Of a DNA stretch of 64,000 nt, positions 42,213 to 54,249 are shown piece after piece. Source of the stretch: Parahaliea maris (GTDB lineage Bacteria; Pseudomonadota; Gammaproteobacteria; Pseudomonadales; Halieaceae). A program made the translations under genes and the position numbers. The stretch's first letter is position 1. Each line of letters opens with the position of its first letter. Where the stretch lies: the NCBI RefSeq assembly GCF_008064665.1, contig NZ_VRZA01000008.1, positions 150,111 to 214,110 on the forward strand, given 5' to 3'. The notes beneath the pieces are model-generated. The model saw nothing but the letters and a program-made list of their open reading frames with translations. It did no database searches and had not been told where the DNA came from.

Positions 42213-44063
42213 ATGTCCGACTACGATATCGTCGCCATGGGCGCAGGCCACAATGGCCTCACGACAGCGGCCTATCTGGCCAAGGCCGGCAAGAAAGTAC
42301 TGTTGCTGGAACGCAACAGCTACGCGGGCGGAGGCGTGGCAACCCAGCAGATTCTCACGCCGGGCTATCATCACGATCTGCATTCAAGCGTGCACATCAT
42401 GATCCAGGCCAACCCGATGATTACCAGCGATGAGCTGGAGCTGTTCAGCAAGCACGGCATGAAGTACAAGTACTCCGAACAGCCGCACGCGACCATCTTC
42501 AACGACCAGTCAGTCCTGATTACTTACAAGGATCTCGACAAGACCTGTGAAGGCATTGCCCGCTATTCGCAGAAAGACGCCGACGCCTACCGCCGGTTCG
42601 TGGAGATCGGTCAGTCCATTCTACCCATGGTGATGCCGGGCATGTACAAACCGCAACCTCCGCTCGGACAGCTGGTCGCCATGCTCGACAGCAGCGATGA
42701 AGGGCGGATGATGCTGGATTTCATGCAGCGCAGCAGCCTCGACATCATCAGGCAGTGGTTCGAACACGACAAAGTACAGATGCATATCGCCCGGGCGGTC
42801 TCGGAGAACCTGCAGTTGCCCGATGAACTGGGCACGGGTATGGGCACTATCATGTTCACCGCGCTGATGCACACCTACGGCGTTTCCCAACCCTGGGGCG
42901 GCAGCGGCAAACTGTCGGAATCCATGGTCAAGTGTATCGAGGCCAACGGCGGCGAACTGCGCTACAACGCCGAGATCAAACGGATTCTGGTTTCCGGCGG
43001 GAAGGCCGTCGGGGTCGAGATGAATGACGGCGAGAAGATCATGGCGAAAGATGCCGTGATCGGTTCCATGCACCCGCACAAGCTGCGCCAGTTCGTGGAC
43101 GGCGTAGCGGAACCGGTGTTGCAGCGGGCAGAGAACGCCTCACTGGCAGCCTTCAGCCTGTTCGTATCACACTACGACCTGCGCGAACCCATTCAATTCC
43201 GGACCGAAGACAAGGATGTCGAAAAGGCGATCATGCTGACCCTGTGCCAGCATGAGAGCATGGCTGAACTGCAGGCGGACTTCGACGCACTGAAGCGCGG
43301 CGAAATTACCCGCAGGATGATGTTTGCCGGCAACGATGAATCCAAGTCAGACCCCAGCCGGGTACCCGCGGGAGCCGGCATGTGGCACAGCACCGGCTTT
43401 GCGCCCTACGAGCTGTTCGAGGGTGGCAGCTCCCGCTGGGATGAGTTCCGGGAGGAGTATGGCCAGATGCGACAGGAGCAGCAGTCGCGATTTGTATCAA
43501 ACCTCAACAGCGACAATATCATCGCGCACAAGTTCTATACTCCGCTGGATCTGGAGCGAAACTCCCCCAACTCGATGGTCAAGGGTGACGTTCACGGTGT
43601 CGCCCCGTACTTCTACCAGAGCGTGGGCAGCCGCCCGACGGCGGACCTGGGTCAGTTCCGGGTGCCGGGCATCGAGGGGCTCTATCTCGTCGGCCCGTCC
43701 ATGCCTCCGGCGGGTGGTGTGGTAGGCGCTGGCCGAGCGGCTGCCATGATCATGTTTGAAGACCTCGGTATGGACTTCAATGCGACCTTCGACGTGGCGG
43801 ATGACACGGTCAGCAAGGCCCGTGCCCGCACTCTCGCACCGAAAGATGGCGCCATGCGCCTGTTCGACGAGCAGGATGAAGAACTGATGGCGGTCGACAG
43901 CATCGAAACCGCCGGCGACGAAGTAGTCATTCGTGGCAAGACCTTCGGCACAATGCCACTCACCGCCCGCCTGGGCCCGGGCGATCTCCGCCGCGCGATC
44001 AAATTGGCCTTGAGTCCTGCCAAGGTCTGGGCGATCCTGGGGATGCTGTTTCGCAAGGACTGA
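42213..44063 (+). CDS. CrtI/phytoene-desaturase-like FAD oxidoreductase
   Basis: 616 residues. The N-terminal FAD motif GAGHNGLTTAAYLAKAGKKVLLLERN (GxGxxGL) is followed by GGVATQQILTPGYHHDLHS. A central GGSGKLSESMVKCIEANGGELRYNAEIKRILVSGGKAVGVEM is the typical phytoene-desaturase-family FAD-binding insert. A C-terminal FAD segment reads PGIEGLYLVGPSMPPAGGVVGAGRAAAMI. A final ~90 residues (RLFDEQDEELMAVDSIETA...) form an extra tail. Closest known families are carotenoid/NAD(P)-FAD amine-oxidase-like desaturases, but no carotenoid genes are near. In this setting it could desaturate or dehydrogenate a cyclic intermediate. Confidence 0.8.
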   Translation: MSDYDIVAMGAGHNGLTTAAYLAKAGKKVLLLERNSYAGGGVATQQILTPGYHHDLHSSVHIMIQANPMITSDELELFSKHGMKYKYSEQPHATIFNDQSVLITYKDLDKTCEGIARYSQKDADAYRRFVEIGQSILPMVMPGMYKPQPPLGQLVAMLDSSDEGRMMLDFMQRSSLDIIRQWFEHDKVQMHIARAVSENLQLPDELGTGMGTIMFTALMHTYGVSQPWGGSGKLSESMVKCIEANGGELRYNAEIKRILVSGGKAVGVEMNDGEKIMAKDAVIGSMHPHKLRQFVDGVAEPVLQRAENASLAAFSLFVSHYDLREPIQFRTEDKDVEKAIMLTLCQHESMAELQADFDALKRGEITRRMMFAGNDESKSDPSRVPAGAGMWHSTGFAPYELFEGGSSRWDEFREEYGQMRQEQQSRFVSNLNSDNIIAHKFYTPLDLERNSPNSMVKGDVHGVAPYFYQSVGSRPTADLGQFRVPGIEGLYLVGPSMPPAGGVVGAGRAAAMIMFEDLGMDFNATFDVADDTVSKARARTLAPKDGAMRLFDEQDEELMAVDSIETAGDEVVIRGKTFGTMPLTARLGPGDLRRAIKLALSPAKVWAILGMLFRKD

Positions 44064-44070
44064 TACCCTC

Positions 44071-44103
44071 GGCTGCCAACGTCAGATAGACGTTGGCGCC
44101 TTT
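44071..44103. terminator. Hairpin between convergent flavoprotein gene and pobA
   Basis: GCCAACGTC (44075-44083), loop AGATA, GACGTTGGC (44089-44097), extended outward by GGC/GCC with one bulged base, then TTTGGG. It lies just 3' of the plus-strand gene (stop 44063) and of pobA (stop 44127), so it may serve both as a terminator. The T tract is short. Confidence 0.6.
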
Positions 44104-44126
44104 GGGATCCGCCTGGCCGGTAGGGG

Positions 44127-45480
<1,354 letters not shown>

Positions 45481-46389
45481 ATGGCCCAGAACCCTGCAAC
45501 CATCCCGTTCTACGGACTTTACGGTGACAACTTCGTCGACGGCGACCCGGGGTTCGTGCATATCGAGGATATTGCCACCCGCAGCAGCGGCCTCGACTGG
45601 ATAATTCAGCCACACCGGCACAACCGGCTGTTCCAGCTACTCTGCATTTTCGACAGCCAACTGGAGATCAATCTCGAGGGGACGACACACAATCTGGTCG
45701 GCAGCTGGATCGTGACTCTGCCGGTAGGCGCGATACACGGGTTTCGCTTTCAGCCAGGCAGCCAGGGTTTCGTGCTCACCCTAAAGGACACGGTACTGGC
45801 CGAGGAACTGCCCCAGGGGTATGAAGGTTCAGGCAGCGAACTGTTCCAGACACCGCAATTGATTGAGTACGTTGCAGACGACCCGGGCCTGACGGCCTTT
45901 CTGGAATACGTCGGCAAGATTCGCGAGGAGTTTGATTATCAGCGACCCGGTCGCCACCAGGCACTTGCCCTGCTATCCCGACTGGCAGTGCTCTCGCTCC
46001 ACCGCCAACTTCGACACCAGCAATTTCTGGCGGCACCGGGAGGCAAGGAACTGCAGGCCTTGGGGCAGTTCCGCGCCCTGCTGGAAATCCACTACCGGGA
46101 ACACTGGCCTGTTTCCCGCTATGCCAGTCAACTGCATATCTCCACGTCGACACTGGCCCGGCTGTGTCACAAGATGCTCGGCAGTCCACCCAAGCAACTC
46201 ATTGACGAGCGTATGTTGAGCGAGATCCGGCGGCGGCTGGTGTATACCCGGCAATCCCTGGATGAAATCGCCTACACCCTGGGGTTCAAGGACTACCCCT
46301 ATTTTTCCCGCTTCTTCAGGCAACGCCAGGGCATGACGGCCGGGGAGTACCGCAAGCAGGCAGACGCCGGCCAGCTACCGGAGGAGTGA
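45481..46389 (+). CDS. pobR: AraC-family activator of pobA
   Basis: About 302 residues from ATG 45481 (MAQNPATIPFYGLYGDN); a much longer in-frame reading back to 45046 runs antisense to pobA and is rejected. The N-terminal cupin-like sensor (GLDWIIQPHRHNRLFQLLCIFDSQLEINLEGTTHNLVGSWIVTLPVGAIHGFRFQPGSQGFVLTL) contains the HRH motif seen in pobR-type AraC proteins. The C-terminal double HTH is HWPVSRYASQLHISTSTLARLCHKMLG and YTRQSLDEIAYTLGFKDYPYFSRFFRQRQGMTAGEYR. Divergent location next to pobA supports control of 4-hydroxybenzoate hydroxylation. Confidence 0.9.
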   Translation: MAQNPATIPFYGLYGDNFVDGDPGFVHIEDIATRSSGLDWIIQPHRHNRLFQLLCIFDSQLEINLEGTTHNLVGSWIVTLPVGAIHGFRFQPGSQGFVLTLKDTVLAEELPQGYEGSGSELFQTPQLIEYVADDPGLTAFLEYVGKIREEFDYQRPGRHQALALLSRLAVLSLHRQLRHQQFLAAPGGKELQALGQFRALLEIHYREHWPVSRYASQLHISTSTLARLCHKMLGSPPKQLIDERMLSEIRRRLVYTRQSLDEIAYTLGFKDYPYFSRFFRQRQGMTAGEYRKQADAGQLPEE

Positions 46390-46420
46390 GCGCCCCCGCC
46401 AGGCCCACCAGGGGTTTCAC

Positions 46421-47410
46421 TCAGGCAAACTCTTCCGTATCGATCTCCACCTGGGTGGCTGCGCCGTAGCGGGTCCCGTGCACGCTATCCTGGTTGATCA
46501 ACTGGCCGGCCGATTCGAGCACGGCCAGGTCCAGCTGCACATCACCCGCCGCCACGTTCTCGCGCAGGTGCGCGATGGAGCGGGTCCCGGGAATGGGAAC
46601 AATGTGCTCACCCTGGCCAAGCAGCCAGCACAGCGCCAGTTGACCCGGCGTACAGCCGGCCCCTTCGGCGAGTGCCGCGAACTCCCGGTACAGTGCCAGG
46701 TTGGCCTGAAAGTTGGGAGCCTGAAACCGCGGCATATTACGGCGGATGTCTTTCTCCGACAGCTGTGATACGTCATGTACTGCGCCACTGAGGAAGCCGC
46801 GTGCCAGCGGACTGAAAGCGACAAAGGTGACGCCGAGTTCACGGCAGGCTTCCAGCACGGCGATTTCCGCGTTGCGGGTCCACAGTGAATATTCCGTCTG
46901 TACCGCAGTGATCGGGTGCACGGCCTGGGCCTTGCGCAGAGTATCGGCGGAGACTTCCGACAGACCGATGGCCCCGATTTTTCCCTGCTCCACCATCTTC
47001 GCCAGCGCGCCCACGCTGTCCTCGACCGGCACCTGCTTGTCCCAGCGATGCAGGTAATACAGATCGATATGATCGGTTTGCAGGCTGGCGAGCGACTGCT
47101 CCACCGTTTGCGCGAGGGTTTCCGGCCGGCCATCGATGACTTTTTTGCCATCGACCCCGGTCATCCCGCATTTGCTGGCCAGGTGGATGTGTGGCCGCAG
47201 GTCGCGCAGCGCTTTTCCGACCAGCTTTTCGTTACTGCCAAAACCGTAAAGAGCCGCCGTATCGAAATGGCGCACCCCCAACTCGAAGGCCTCCCGCAGC
47301 AGACCGATGGCCGATGCCTCATCCGGCGCATGCCCGTAGGCATGGTTCAGGTTCATGCACCCAAGGCCAATGGCGGGAACGCTGAACGTGCCAATGTTTC
47401 GCTGTTGCAT
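46421..47410 (-). CDS. Aldo/keto reductase
   Basis: About 329 residues from ATG 47410 (MQQRNIGTFSVPAIGLGCMNL); a 28-codon upstream extension has no support. It is an AKR barrel with tetrad Asp in RHFDTAALYG, Tyr in the same loop, Lys in HIHLASKCG and His in IDLYYLHRWD. GALAKMVEQGKIGAIGLSEV and IPGTRSIAHLRENVAA are typical. It is closest to the YajO/general stress AKR (AKR12/13-like) group. It is the last gene of the protocatechuate operon, 28 bases after ligC. It has no known place in the 4,5-cleavage pathway; it might reduce aldehyde side products such as the semialdehyde intermediate. Confidence 0.9.
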   Translation of the reverse strand: MQQRNIGTFSVPAIGLGCMNLNHAYGHAPDEASAIGLLREAFELGVRHFDTAALYGFGSNEKLVGKALRDLRPHIHLASKCGMTGVDGKKVIDGRPETLAQTVEQSLASLQTDHIDLYYLHRWDKQVPVEDSVGALAKMVEQGKIGAIGLSEVSADTLRKAQAVHPITAVQTEYSLWTRNAEIAVLEACRELGVTFVAFSPLARGFLSGAVHDVSQLSEKDIRRNMPRFQAPNFQANLALYREFAALAEGAGCTPGQLALCWLLGQGEHIVPIPGTRSIAHLRENVAAGDVQLDLAVLESAGQLINQDSVHGTRYGAATQVEIDTEEFA

Positions 47411-47438
47411 AGGGAAATTCTCTCTTCCTTGTGTGCGC

Positions 47439-48383
47439 TTAGCCCGCCAGTTGTTGCTCGAGATCGTGCAGTACCTTGTAACAGGGCAGAACACTGGCCA
47501 CGCTGGAGTTGGGCTCGCGCCCTTCTTTGATCGCGGCGAAGAACTCCCGGTCCTGGAGTTCGATGCCGTTCATGGATACATCCACCTGGGATACATCGAT
47601 CGGCTCTTCCTTGCCATTGACCAGGTCGTCATAGCGGGCGATGTAGGTGCCGTTGTCGCAGATATAGCGGAAGAAGGTACCCAGGGGACCGTCGTTGTTG
47701 AACGACAGCGACAGGGTGCATATGGCACCATTCTCGGTCTTCATCTGGATCGACATATCCATGGCGATGCCCAGCTCCGGGTGAATCGGCCCCTGCACGG
47801 CATTGGCCTGCACGATTGGTGAGCCGGCCTGGTAGGCAAACAGGTCCACGGTGTGGGCCGCGTGGTGCCACAGCAAATGATCGGTCCAGCTGCGGGGCTC
47901 ACCCTTGGCATTGATGTTCTTGCGTCGGAAAAAATACGTTTGTACGTCCATCTGCTGGATGTTCATTTCTCCCGCGACAATGCGCTTGTGCAGCCACTGG
48001 TGCGAGGGATTGAAACGGCGGGTGTGACCCACCATGCACACCAGACCGGTTTCCTGCTGGGTTTTGAGTACCGCGTCGGCATCCTCCCAGCAGTCGGCCA
48101 GGGGAATTTCCACCTCGACGTGTTTGCCGGCTTTCATGCACTGAATGGATTCTGCGGCGTGCTGCTGGGTGGGAGTGCAGAGGATAACAGCCTCGGCCTC
48201 GGTCTGCTCCAGCGCTTCGCCGAGGTCCGTGGCAACGTGCTCAATGCCGTATTCCTTCGCGACCTCGCGAGTCTTTTCCAGGTCGCGCCCTACCAGCGAG
48301 ACTACTTCCACGCCGTCGATATTCTTGATGCCATCGAGGTGCTTGATACCAAAGGCACCGGGGCCGGACAGTAATACTTTCAT
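47439..48383 (-). CDS. ligC: 4-carboxy-2-hydroxymuconate-6-semialdehyde dehydrogenase
   Basis: 314 residues of the Gfo/Idh/MocA family. LigC oxidises the hemiacetal of the protocatechuate ring-cleavage product to 2-pyrone-4,6-dicarboxylate with NADP+. N-terminal Rossmann start is VLLSGPGAFGIKHLDGIKNIDGVEV; the rest is very close to LigC/PmdC (CMVGHTRRFNPSHQWLHK, QQMDVQTYFFRRKN, SWTDHLLWHHAAHTVDLFAYQ, SFNNDGPLGTFFRYICDN). His residues in LWHHAAHT and Lys in KHVEVEIP are the likely active-site set. AGGAGGAG precedes ATG, with 12 bases from ligB. Confidence 0.95.
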   Translation of the reverse strand: MKVLLSGPGAFGIKHLDGIKNIDGVEVVSLVGRDLEKTREVAKEYGIEHVATDLGEALEQTEAEAVILCTPTQQHAAESIQCMKAGKHVEVEIPLADCWEDADAVLKTQQETGLVCMVGHTRRFNPSHQWLHKRIVAGEMNIQQMDVQTYFFRRKNINAKGEPRSWTDHLLWHHAAHTVDLFAYQAGSPIVQANAVQGPIHPELGIAMDMSIQMKTENGAICTLSLSFNNDGPLGTFFRYICDNGTYIARYDDLVNGKEEPIDVSQVDVSMNGIELQDREFFAAIKEGREPNSSVASVLPCYKVLHDLEQQLAG

Positions 48384-48395
48384 CTCATTCTCCTC

Positions 48396-49612
<1,217 letters not shown>

Positions 49613-49623
<11 letters not shown>

Positions 49624-50527
49624 GCTGCGCCTCCCATTCTTCGGGCCAGTAGAGCCGCATCGGATTCTCCACCAGCAGTTTCTGTTGCAGCTCCGGCGTC
49701 GGCGCAATGCGTGGGATCATATCGACCAGCGCGCCATCGTCGGGCATGTGAGACTTCATATTCGGGTGGGGCCAGTCAGTGCCCCACAGTACCCGTTCGG
49801 GAAACTGTTCCACCACATGGCGGGCAAAGGGCACCACGTCGTCGTAGGTGTCGGGCCCGGTGAGTGACAGCCGTTCGGGGCAGCTCACCTTGGACCAGAA
49901 ATTACTGTTCTCCCGCAGCAGGCGAATAAACAGCTGGAACTCCTCGCCCTCCACCGGCTTGCTCACATCCGGCCGCCCCATATGGTCGACCACTATCGTC
50001 GTAGGCAGCGAAGTGAAGAAGTCGTAGAGCTCAGGCAGTTCCTGGGCCTCGAAATAGATCACGATATGCCAGCCCAACGGCTTGATGCGCTCGGCCACCG
50101 TGTGCAGGGAATCGAAGGGCAGCGCATCCACCAGCCGCTTGACGAAGTTGAAACGCACGCCGCGCACGCCCGCGGCATGCAGGGCCTGCAGTTCCTCGTC
50201 GCTAATATCCGGCCGGACCGTGGCAACCCCTCTCGCCAGGCCGCCGGAGTGTTCCAGCGCATCCACCAGGGCCCGGTTATCGGCACCGTGGCAAGTGGCC
50301 TGCACAATGACATTGCGGGAGAAGCCAAGGTGGTCGCGCAGGGCCCACAACTGGTCTTTCGACGCGTCACAGGGCGTGTACTTGCGCTCCGGGGCAAAGG
50401 GAAACTGGTCGCCCGGGCCGAACACGTGGCAATGTGCGTCTACCGCCCCCTCAGGCGGCACAAAGTCCGGCTTTTTGGGTGACAGGTGCCAGTGCAGCCA
50501 GTCGGCGTCGGGAGTAAAGGCGCTCAT
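49613..50527 (-). CDS. ligI: 2-pyrone-4,6-dicarboxylate lactonase
   Basis: 304 residues, amidohydrolase superfamily (COG3618 type). It hydrolyses 2-pyrone-4,6-dicarboxylate to 4-oxalomesaconate without needing a metal. Key segments: DAHCHVFGP near residue 31 (the H-x-H at strand 1), VIVQATCHGADNRA, VRFNFVKRLVD, VVDHMGRPDVSK and catalytic Asp in LWGTDWPHPNM near 248. All match characterised LigI. The start overlaps ligJ's stop by four bases (ATGA). Confidence 0.95.
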
Positions 50528-51543
50528 AGTCCCCGGGCCTCCAGCGCCGCGTTCAGGCGCGGGTACACCCGCCGCGCATTGCCTTCGTAGACCTTGTTGC
50601 GATCCGCATCGGTCAGGTTGAGGGCATCCACATAACGCTTGGTGTCGTCGAAGTAGTAGCCGGTTTCCGGGTCGATGCCGCGCACGGCGCCCACCATCTC
50701 CGAGCCGAACAGGATATTGTCGATATCGATCACCCGGAACAACAGGTCGATACCCGGCTGATGGTACACACAGGTGTCGAAGTACACGTTCTTCATCACG
50801 TGCTCCGCCAGCGGCGGCTGCTTCAGCATGTCGGCCAGGCCGCGATAGCGTCCCCAGTGGTAGGGCACGGCGCCGCCGCCGTGGGGAATGATAAAGCGCA
50901 GCTCCGGGAAGTCACGGAACAGGTCGCCCTGGATAAACTGCATGAACGCGGTGGTGTCGGCGTTGATGTAGTGGGCGCCGGTGGCGTGGAAGTTGTGGTT
51001 GCAGGAGCCGGACACGTGGATCATCGCCGGTACATCCAGTTCCACCATTTTTTCGAAGAAGGGATACCAGCTCTTGTCCGTCAGCGGCTTGGAGGTCCAG
51101 TGCCCACCGGAAGGATCCGGGTTCAGGTTGCAGCCGACAAAACCCAGCTCGTTGACGCAGCGCTCCAGTTCCGCGACCGAGTTCTCGATCGGCACGCCGG
51201 GAGACTGGGGCAGCTGGCAGACGCCGATAAATGTCTCCGGATACAGGTCGACCACCCGCTTGATCAGGTCGTTACAGGCGGAGGTCCACTGTTTGGAGAC
51301 CGCCTCGTTACCTATATGGTGCGCCATGGCCGAGGCCCGGGGCGAGAAGATCGTCATGTCGGCGCCGCGCTCACGCAACAAGCGCAACTGGTTCTGCTCG
51401 ATACTCTCACGGATCTGGTCGTCGCTGATCTGCGGTACTTCCGGCAATGCACTGCCCTTTTCAAAGGCCTCAAGCTGCGCCTCCCGGAACAGCTGGTGCG
51501 GCTCCGGAGCGGTGGTGTAGTGGCCGTGGCAATCAATAATCAT
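50524..51543 (-). CDS. ligJ: 4-oxalomesaconate hydratase
   Basis: 339 residues, amidohydrolase-family zinc enzyme adding water to 4-oxalomesaconate (enol form) to give 4-carboxy-4-hydroxy-2-oxoadipate. Metal-site segments: IIDCHGHYTTAPE (His6, His8), MIHVSGSCNHNFH, FIIPHGGGAVPYHWGRYRG and the Glu in LFGSEMVGAVRGIDPETGYYFDDTKRY, matching LigJ. GCNLNPDPSGGHWTSKPLTDKSWYP is another LigJ signature. Four bases separate it from the preceding oxidoreductase gene. Confidence 0.95.
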   Translation of the reverse strand: MIIDCHGHYTTAPEPHQLFREAQLEAFEKGSALPEVPQISDDQIRESIEQNQLRLLRERGADMTIFSPRASAMAHHIGNEAVSKQWTSACNDLIKRVVDLYPETFIGVCQLPQSPGVPIENSVAELERCVNELGFVGCNLNPDPSGGHWTSKPLTDKSWYPFFEKMVELDVPAMIHVSGSCNHNFHATGAHYINADTTAFMQFIQGDLFRDFPELRFIIPHGGGAVPYHWGRYRGLADMLKQPPLAEHVMKNVYFDTCVYHQPGIDLLFRVIDIDNILFGSEMVGAVRGIDPETGYYFDDTKRYVDALNLTDADRNKVYEGNARRVYPRLNAALEARGL

Positions 51544-51547
51544 GGGT

Positions 51548-52456
51548 TCACCTGTTAGTCGTTATCTCTGGATTCTTTATCTGCGCGAGCATGGCATCCA
51601 GCATCCCGTCGAGGGATTCCTCGCCCAGCGCGTCGCGGTAGGCCGGGGCCCAGTCCTGGCGCAGGACACAGGCTTCGCTCATCCACGGCTCGATGCCCGC
51701 CTCGCTGACGGTTCGGGCGACTTCCCGCATCTCCGCGGCCCGGCGGGTGCCGTGCTGCAGGGTACGGGATATCAGGTAGCGCGCATGTGCCGGCCAGTCC
51801 GGCCGCGGAAACAGGTTGTTGAGGGACGCCAGCACCGTTTCCTCCACGCCGTAATGGCGGGCCGCCAGCAGCGACTCGCTCACCAGCGCCTCCATCCCCT
51901 TGATCATCACACTGCGACACATCTTGGTGGCCGCCGCCACACCGGGCTCGGCGGAAACCGCCGACATATCACCGAAACCGAGGGCCTGCCCGACCGGCTC
52001 AAAGGCGGCGGCCCGGGGACCGGCCAGCAGTATCGGCGCGCCCATACGCAGGGGCATGATCGGTGACAAAACCGCGGCCTCGACGAAATAGCCGCCGGCG
52101 TTTTCCACCTCGAAGGCAAGGGCAATCTTGGTGGCCGGCGACACCGAGTTGAAATCGACAAACCAGCAGCCGGCCGGAAAATCGGGCATGACCGACGTGG
52201 CTGCGGCCAGGGCCTGGTCGGCCGTGACCGCAGACAACACCAGCTGACAGCCGGCGAAGGCGCCCGCAGCGGTCACGGCCCTGCTGATACGGGCGTTTTC
52301 TGCTAGCGCATCGTAGTGCCGGGCCGCGGGCGCTGTCGCGTCATCCAGCAGGTGATCCCATACCTGAATCTCCACCGGCGTCACCTCGAGCAGGTCACGG
52401 GCCAGAATCGCCCCGACCTCGCCGAGCCCCAGCAGGCCGATACGCTCGATATTCAC
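51548..52456 (-). CDS. NAD(P)-binding oxidoreductase with DUF1932 C-terminal domain
   Basis: About 302 residues from GTG 52456, which overlaps the ligU stop as GTGA and has GGGAG eight bases upstream; a GTG five codons earlier is the alternative. The N-terminal 6-phosphogluconate-dehydrogenase-like Rossmann fold (IGLLGLGEVGAILARDL) is followed by FVDFNSVSPATK. The C-terminal helical DUF1932 domain contains MCRSVMIKGMEALVSESLLAARHYGVEE. Genes of this type recur inside protocatechuate and gallate operons of other bacteria, but no reaction has been clearly assigned. It could oxidise a hydroxy-acid side product or handle 4-carboxy-4-hydroxy-2-oxoadipate-like intermediates. The position between ligU and ligJ suggests a true pathway role. 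Confidence 0.85.
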   Translation of the reverse strand: MNIERIGLLGLGEVGAILARDLLEVTPVEIQVWDHLLDDATAPAARHYDALAENARISRAVTAAGAFAGCQLVLSAVTADQALAAATSVMPDFPAGCWFVDFNSVSPATKIALAFEVENAGGYFVEAAVLSPIMPLRMGAPILLAGPRAAAFEPVGQALGFGDMSAVSAEPGVAAATKMCRSVMIKGMEALVSESLLAARHYGVEETVLASLNNLFPRPDWPAHARYLISRTLQHGTRRAAEMREVARTVSEAGIEPWMSEACVLRQDWAPAYRDALGEESLDGMLDAMLAQIKNPEITTNR

Positions 52457-53553
52457 GGTACGCGCTCCCACACGCTGGCAGGAACCATCACCTCGCCGCG
52501 CATCAGCAGGCGGGCGGTCCGCAGCAGGGCAGCGCGCCGAACTTCCAGTGTGTCCATGGCGTCGCTACCGGCAACCTCCATTTCCACGGTAAAAAACCCG
52601 GTGGGGTGCTCCACCTCGAAACGGTGTTCGCCGTCGCCGGCACGGGAGGCAATGACCTTTTGCGCCACGGACCCGGGCAGGACACAGGCGGTGGCGACAC
52701 TGACCGAGCCGAGTACGCCGATGGCCTCGTGGACCCGGTGGGGAATGAAAGTGCGGGTGTTAATGTCGCCGCCAGCCGCGGCCGCCGAGACCAGGCTCAT
52801 TTTTGGCACCGTCTTGGCGCTGACATCGCCGAGGTTCATGTGGCTGCCGGCCTGTAGTCGAATCGACTCGATGCGCTGTCGTAGTACATCGTTGGCTTCC
52901 AGCTCCGCCGGGCTTTCGTCACCGCGCAGGCCGAAATCCGCCGCGTTCAGTACGACCACGGGCATCCCATTATCGATACAGGTCACCTCGACCCCATCAA
53001 ATTCGTCGACCGCGTTGCCGGTCGGCAACAGGGCGCCACAACTGGAGCCGGCAATATCCCGGAAGTCGATCGGTACCGGCGCCGCCGTGCCCGGCACCCC
53101 GTCGATACGGGCGTCACCGTCGTATTTGACCCGGCCGCCGGGCGTCTCGACCCGGGCCACCGCGGTGGCCCCGGTGTTGACCATGTAAATGCTGACATCG
53201 GTAACGGGGTCACCCGCACTCACCAGGCCGGCCTCGATGGCAAAGGGCCCCACCCCCGCGAGGATGTTGCCGCAGTTCTGGGCGTCACTCACTTCCGCCT
53301 TGTCGACCACCACCTGCAGAAACAGGTATTCCACGTCGATGCCTTCGCGCTGCGAAGGGCTGAGCACGGCGACCTTGCTGGTGAGCGGGTGGGCGCCACC
53401 CATGCCGTCGATCTGGCGGGTATCCGGGGAGCCCATGGCGGCCAGCAACACGGCGTCACGGGCCTGAGTATCGGCGGGCAGGTCACTGGCCAGGAAGTAC
53501 AGGCCCTTGGACGTGCCGCCGCGCATCACACTGCAGGGAATGGCGGTCTGCAT
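52453..53553 (-). CDS. ligU: 4-oxalomesaconate tautomerase
   Basis: 366 residues, PrpF/DUF453 family with the diaminopimelate epimerase-like fold (two mirror halves). It converts the keto form of 4-oxalomesaconate into the enol form used by LigJ (LigU/GalD/PmdU). Segments: IPCSVMRGGTSKGLYFLASDLP (opening conserved Arg-Gly-Gly-Thr-Ser-Lys), MGGAHPLTSKVAVLSPS, QNCGNILAGVGPFAIEAGL (Cys-Gly-Asn site), VMRGxTS-type ends and PKMSLVSAAAAGGDINTRTFIPHRVHEAIGVLGSVSVATACVLPGSVAQ. Lys in HPLTSKVAV corresponds to the proposed catalytic Lys. Nine bases from ligK. Confidence 0.92.
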   Translation of the reverse strand: MQTAIPCSVMRGGTSKGLYFLASDLPADTQARDAVLLAAMGSPDTRQIDGMGGAHPLTSKVAVLSPSQREGIDVEYLFLQVVVDKAEVSDAQNCGNILAGVGPFAIEAGLVSAGDPVTDVSIYMVNTGATAVARVETPGGRVKYDGDARIDGVPGTAAPVPIDFRDIAGSSCGALLPTGNAVDEFDGVEVTCIDNGMPVVVLNAADFGLRGDESPAELEANDVLRQRIESIRLQAGSHMNLGDVSAKTVPKMSLVSAAAAGGDINTRTFIPHRVHEAIGVLGSVSVATACVLPGSVAQKVIASRAGDGEHRFEVEHPTGFFTVEMEVAGSDAMDTLEVRRAALLRTARLLMRGEVMVPASVWERVP

Positions 53554-53562
53554 GATCGGGCC

Positions 53563-54249
53563 TTACAGGTCCTTGCTGGACACGTAGCGGAAACCCTCCG
53601 CTTCCAGCCGCTCCCGCATGCTGTAGATATCCAGGCCCAACATGCCCTCCGCCAGCAGCTTGCGTTTTTCCTCTTCACGCTCGAGCCGCTCCAGGCACTT
53701 GCCGTGGACTGCCGCGGCCTCTTCGCGAGCGACCACCACTACGCCGTCATCGTCGGCAACGACCATATCGCCCGGGTGGATCAGCATGCCGGCACAGACT
53801 ACCGGAACATTCACGTTGCCGAGGGTGTTCTTGACCGTACCTTGGGCGAAGATCGCCTTCGACCAGACCGGGAATTCCATCTCAGTGAGCGTCGCGGTGT
53901 CGCGCACGCCGGCGTCGATCACCAGGCCGCGTACGCCACGTGCCTTGAGGGAGGTGGCCAGCAGGTCGCCAAAATAGCCGTCCTCGCAGGGGCTGGTGGG
54001 CGCCACCACCAGCACGTCACCGGGCTGGCACTGTTCAACCGCCACGTGCAGCATCCAGTTGTCGCCCGGCGCAACCTGGCAGGTCACAGCGGGGCCCGCG
54101 ATGCGGGCCGGGCGGTAGATGGGGCGCATATACGAGGCCAGCAGGCCCTTACGGCCCTGGGATTCGTGCACCGTGGCCACCTCGGCGCCCTGGTAAAGCG
54201 CCACAACGTCTTCGGCAACGCGTTCGATATCGGTAACACAGATTGGCAT
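53563..54249 (-). CDS. ligK: 4-carboxy-4-hydroxy-2-oxoadipate aldolase / oxaloacetate decarboxylase
   Basis: About 228 residues from ATG 54249 ([21 protein letters not shown]); a 21-codon upstream reading is unsupported. It is an RraA-fold class II pyruvate aldolase that splits the last intermediate into pyruvate and oxaloacetate. Characteristic block: [46 protein letters not shown], containing the GD..A metal/substrate site and the Arg-Asp pair. [13 protein letters not shown] resembles the opening of HMG/CHA aldolases. It is the first gene of the operon, 123 bases from the divergent LysR start. Confidence 0.93.
   Translation of the reverse strand: MPICVTDIERVAEDVVALYQGAEVATVHESQGRKGLLASYMRPIYRPARIAGPAVTCQVAPGDNWMLHVAVEQCQPGDVLVVAPTSPCEDGYFGDLLATSLKARGVRGLVIDAGVRDTATLTEMEFPVWSKAIFAQGTVKNTLGNVNVPVVCAGMLIHPGDMVVADDDGVVVVAREEAAAVHGKCLERLEREEEKRKLLAEGMLGLDIYSMRERLEAEGFRYVSSKDL

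Noticed and set aside
42213..44063. Carotenoid biosynthesis gene crtI
   Set aside because: No other carotenoid genes are near, and the protein has a long extra tail; only the fold family is supported.
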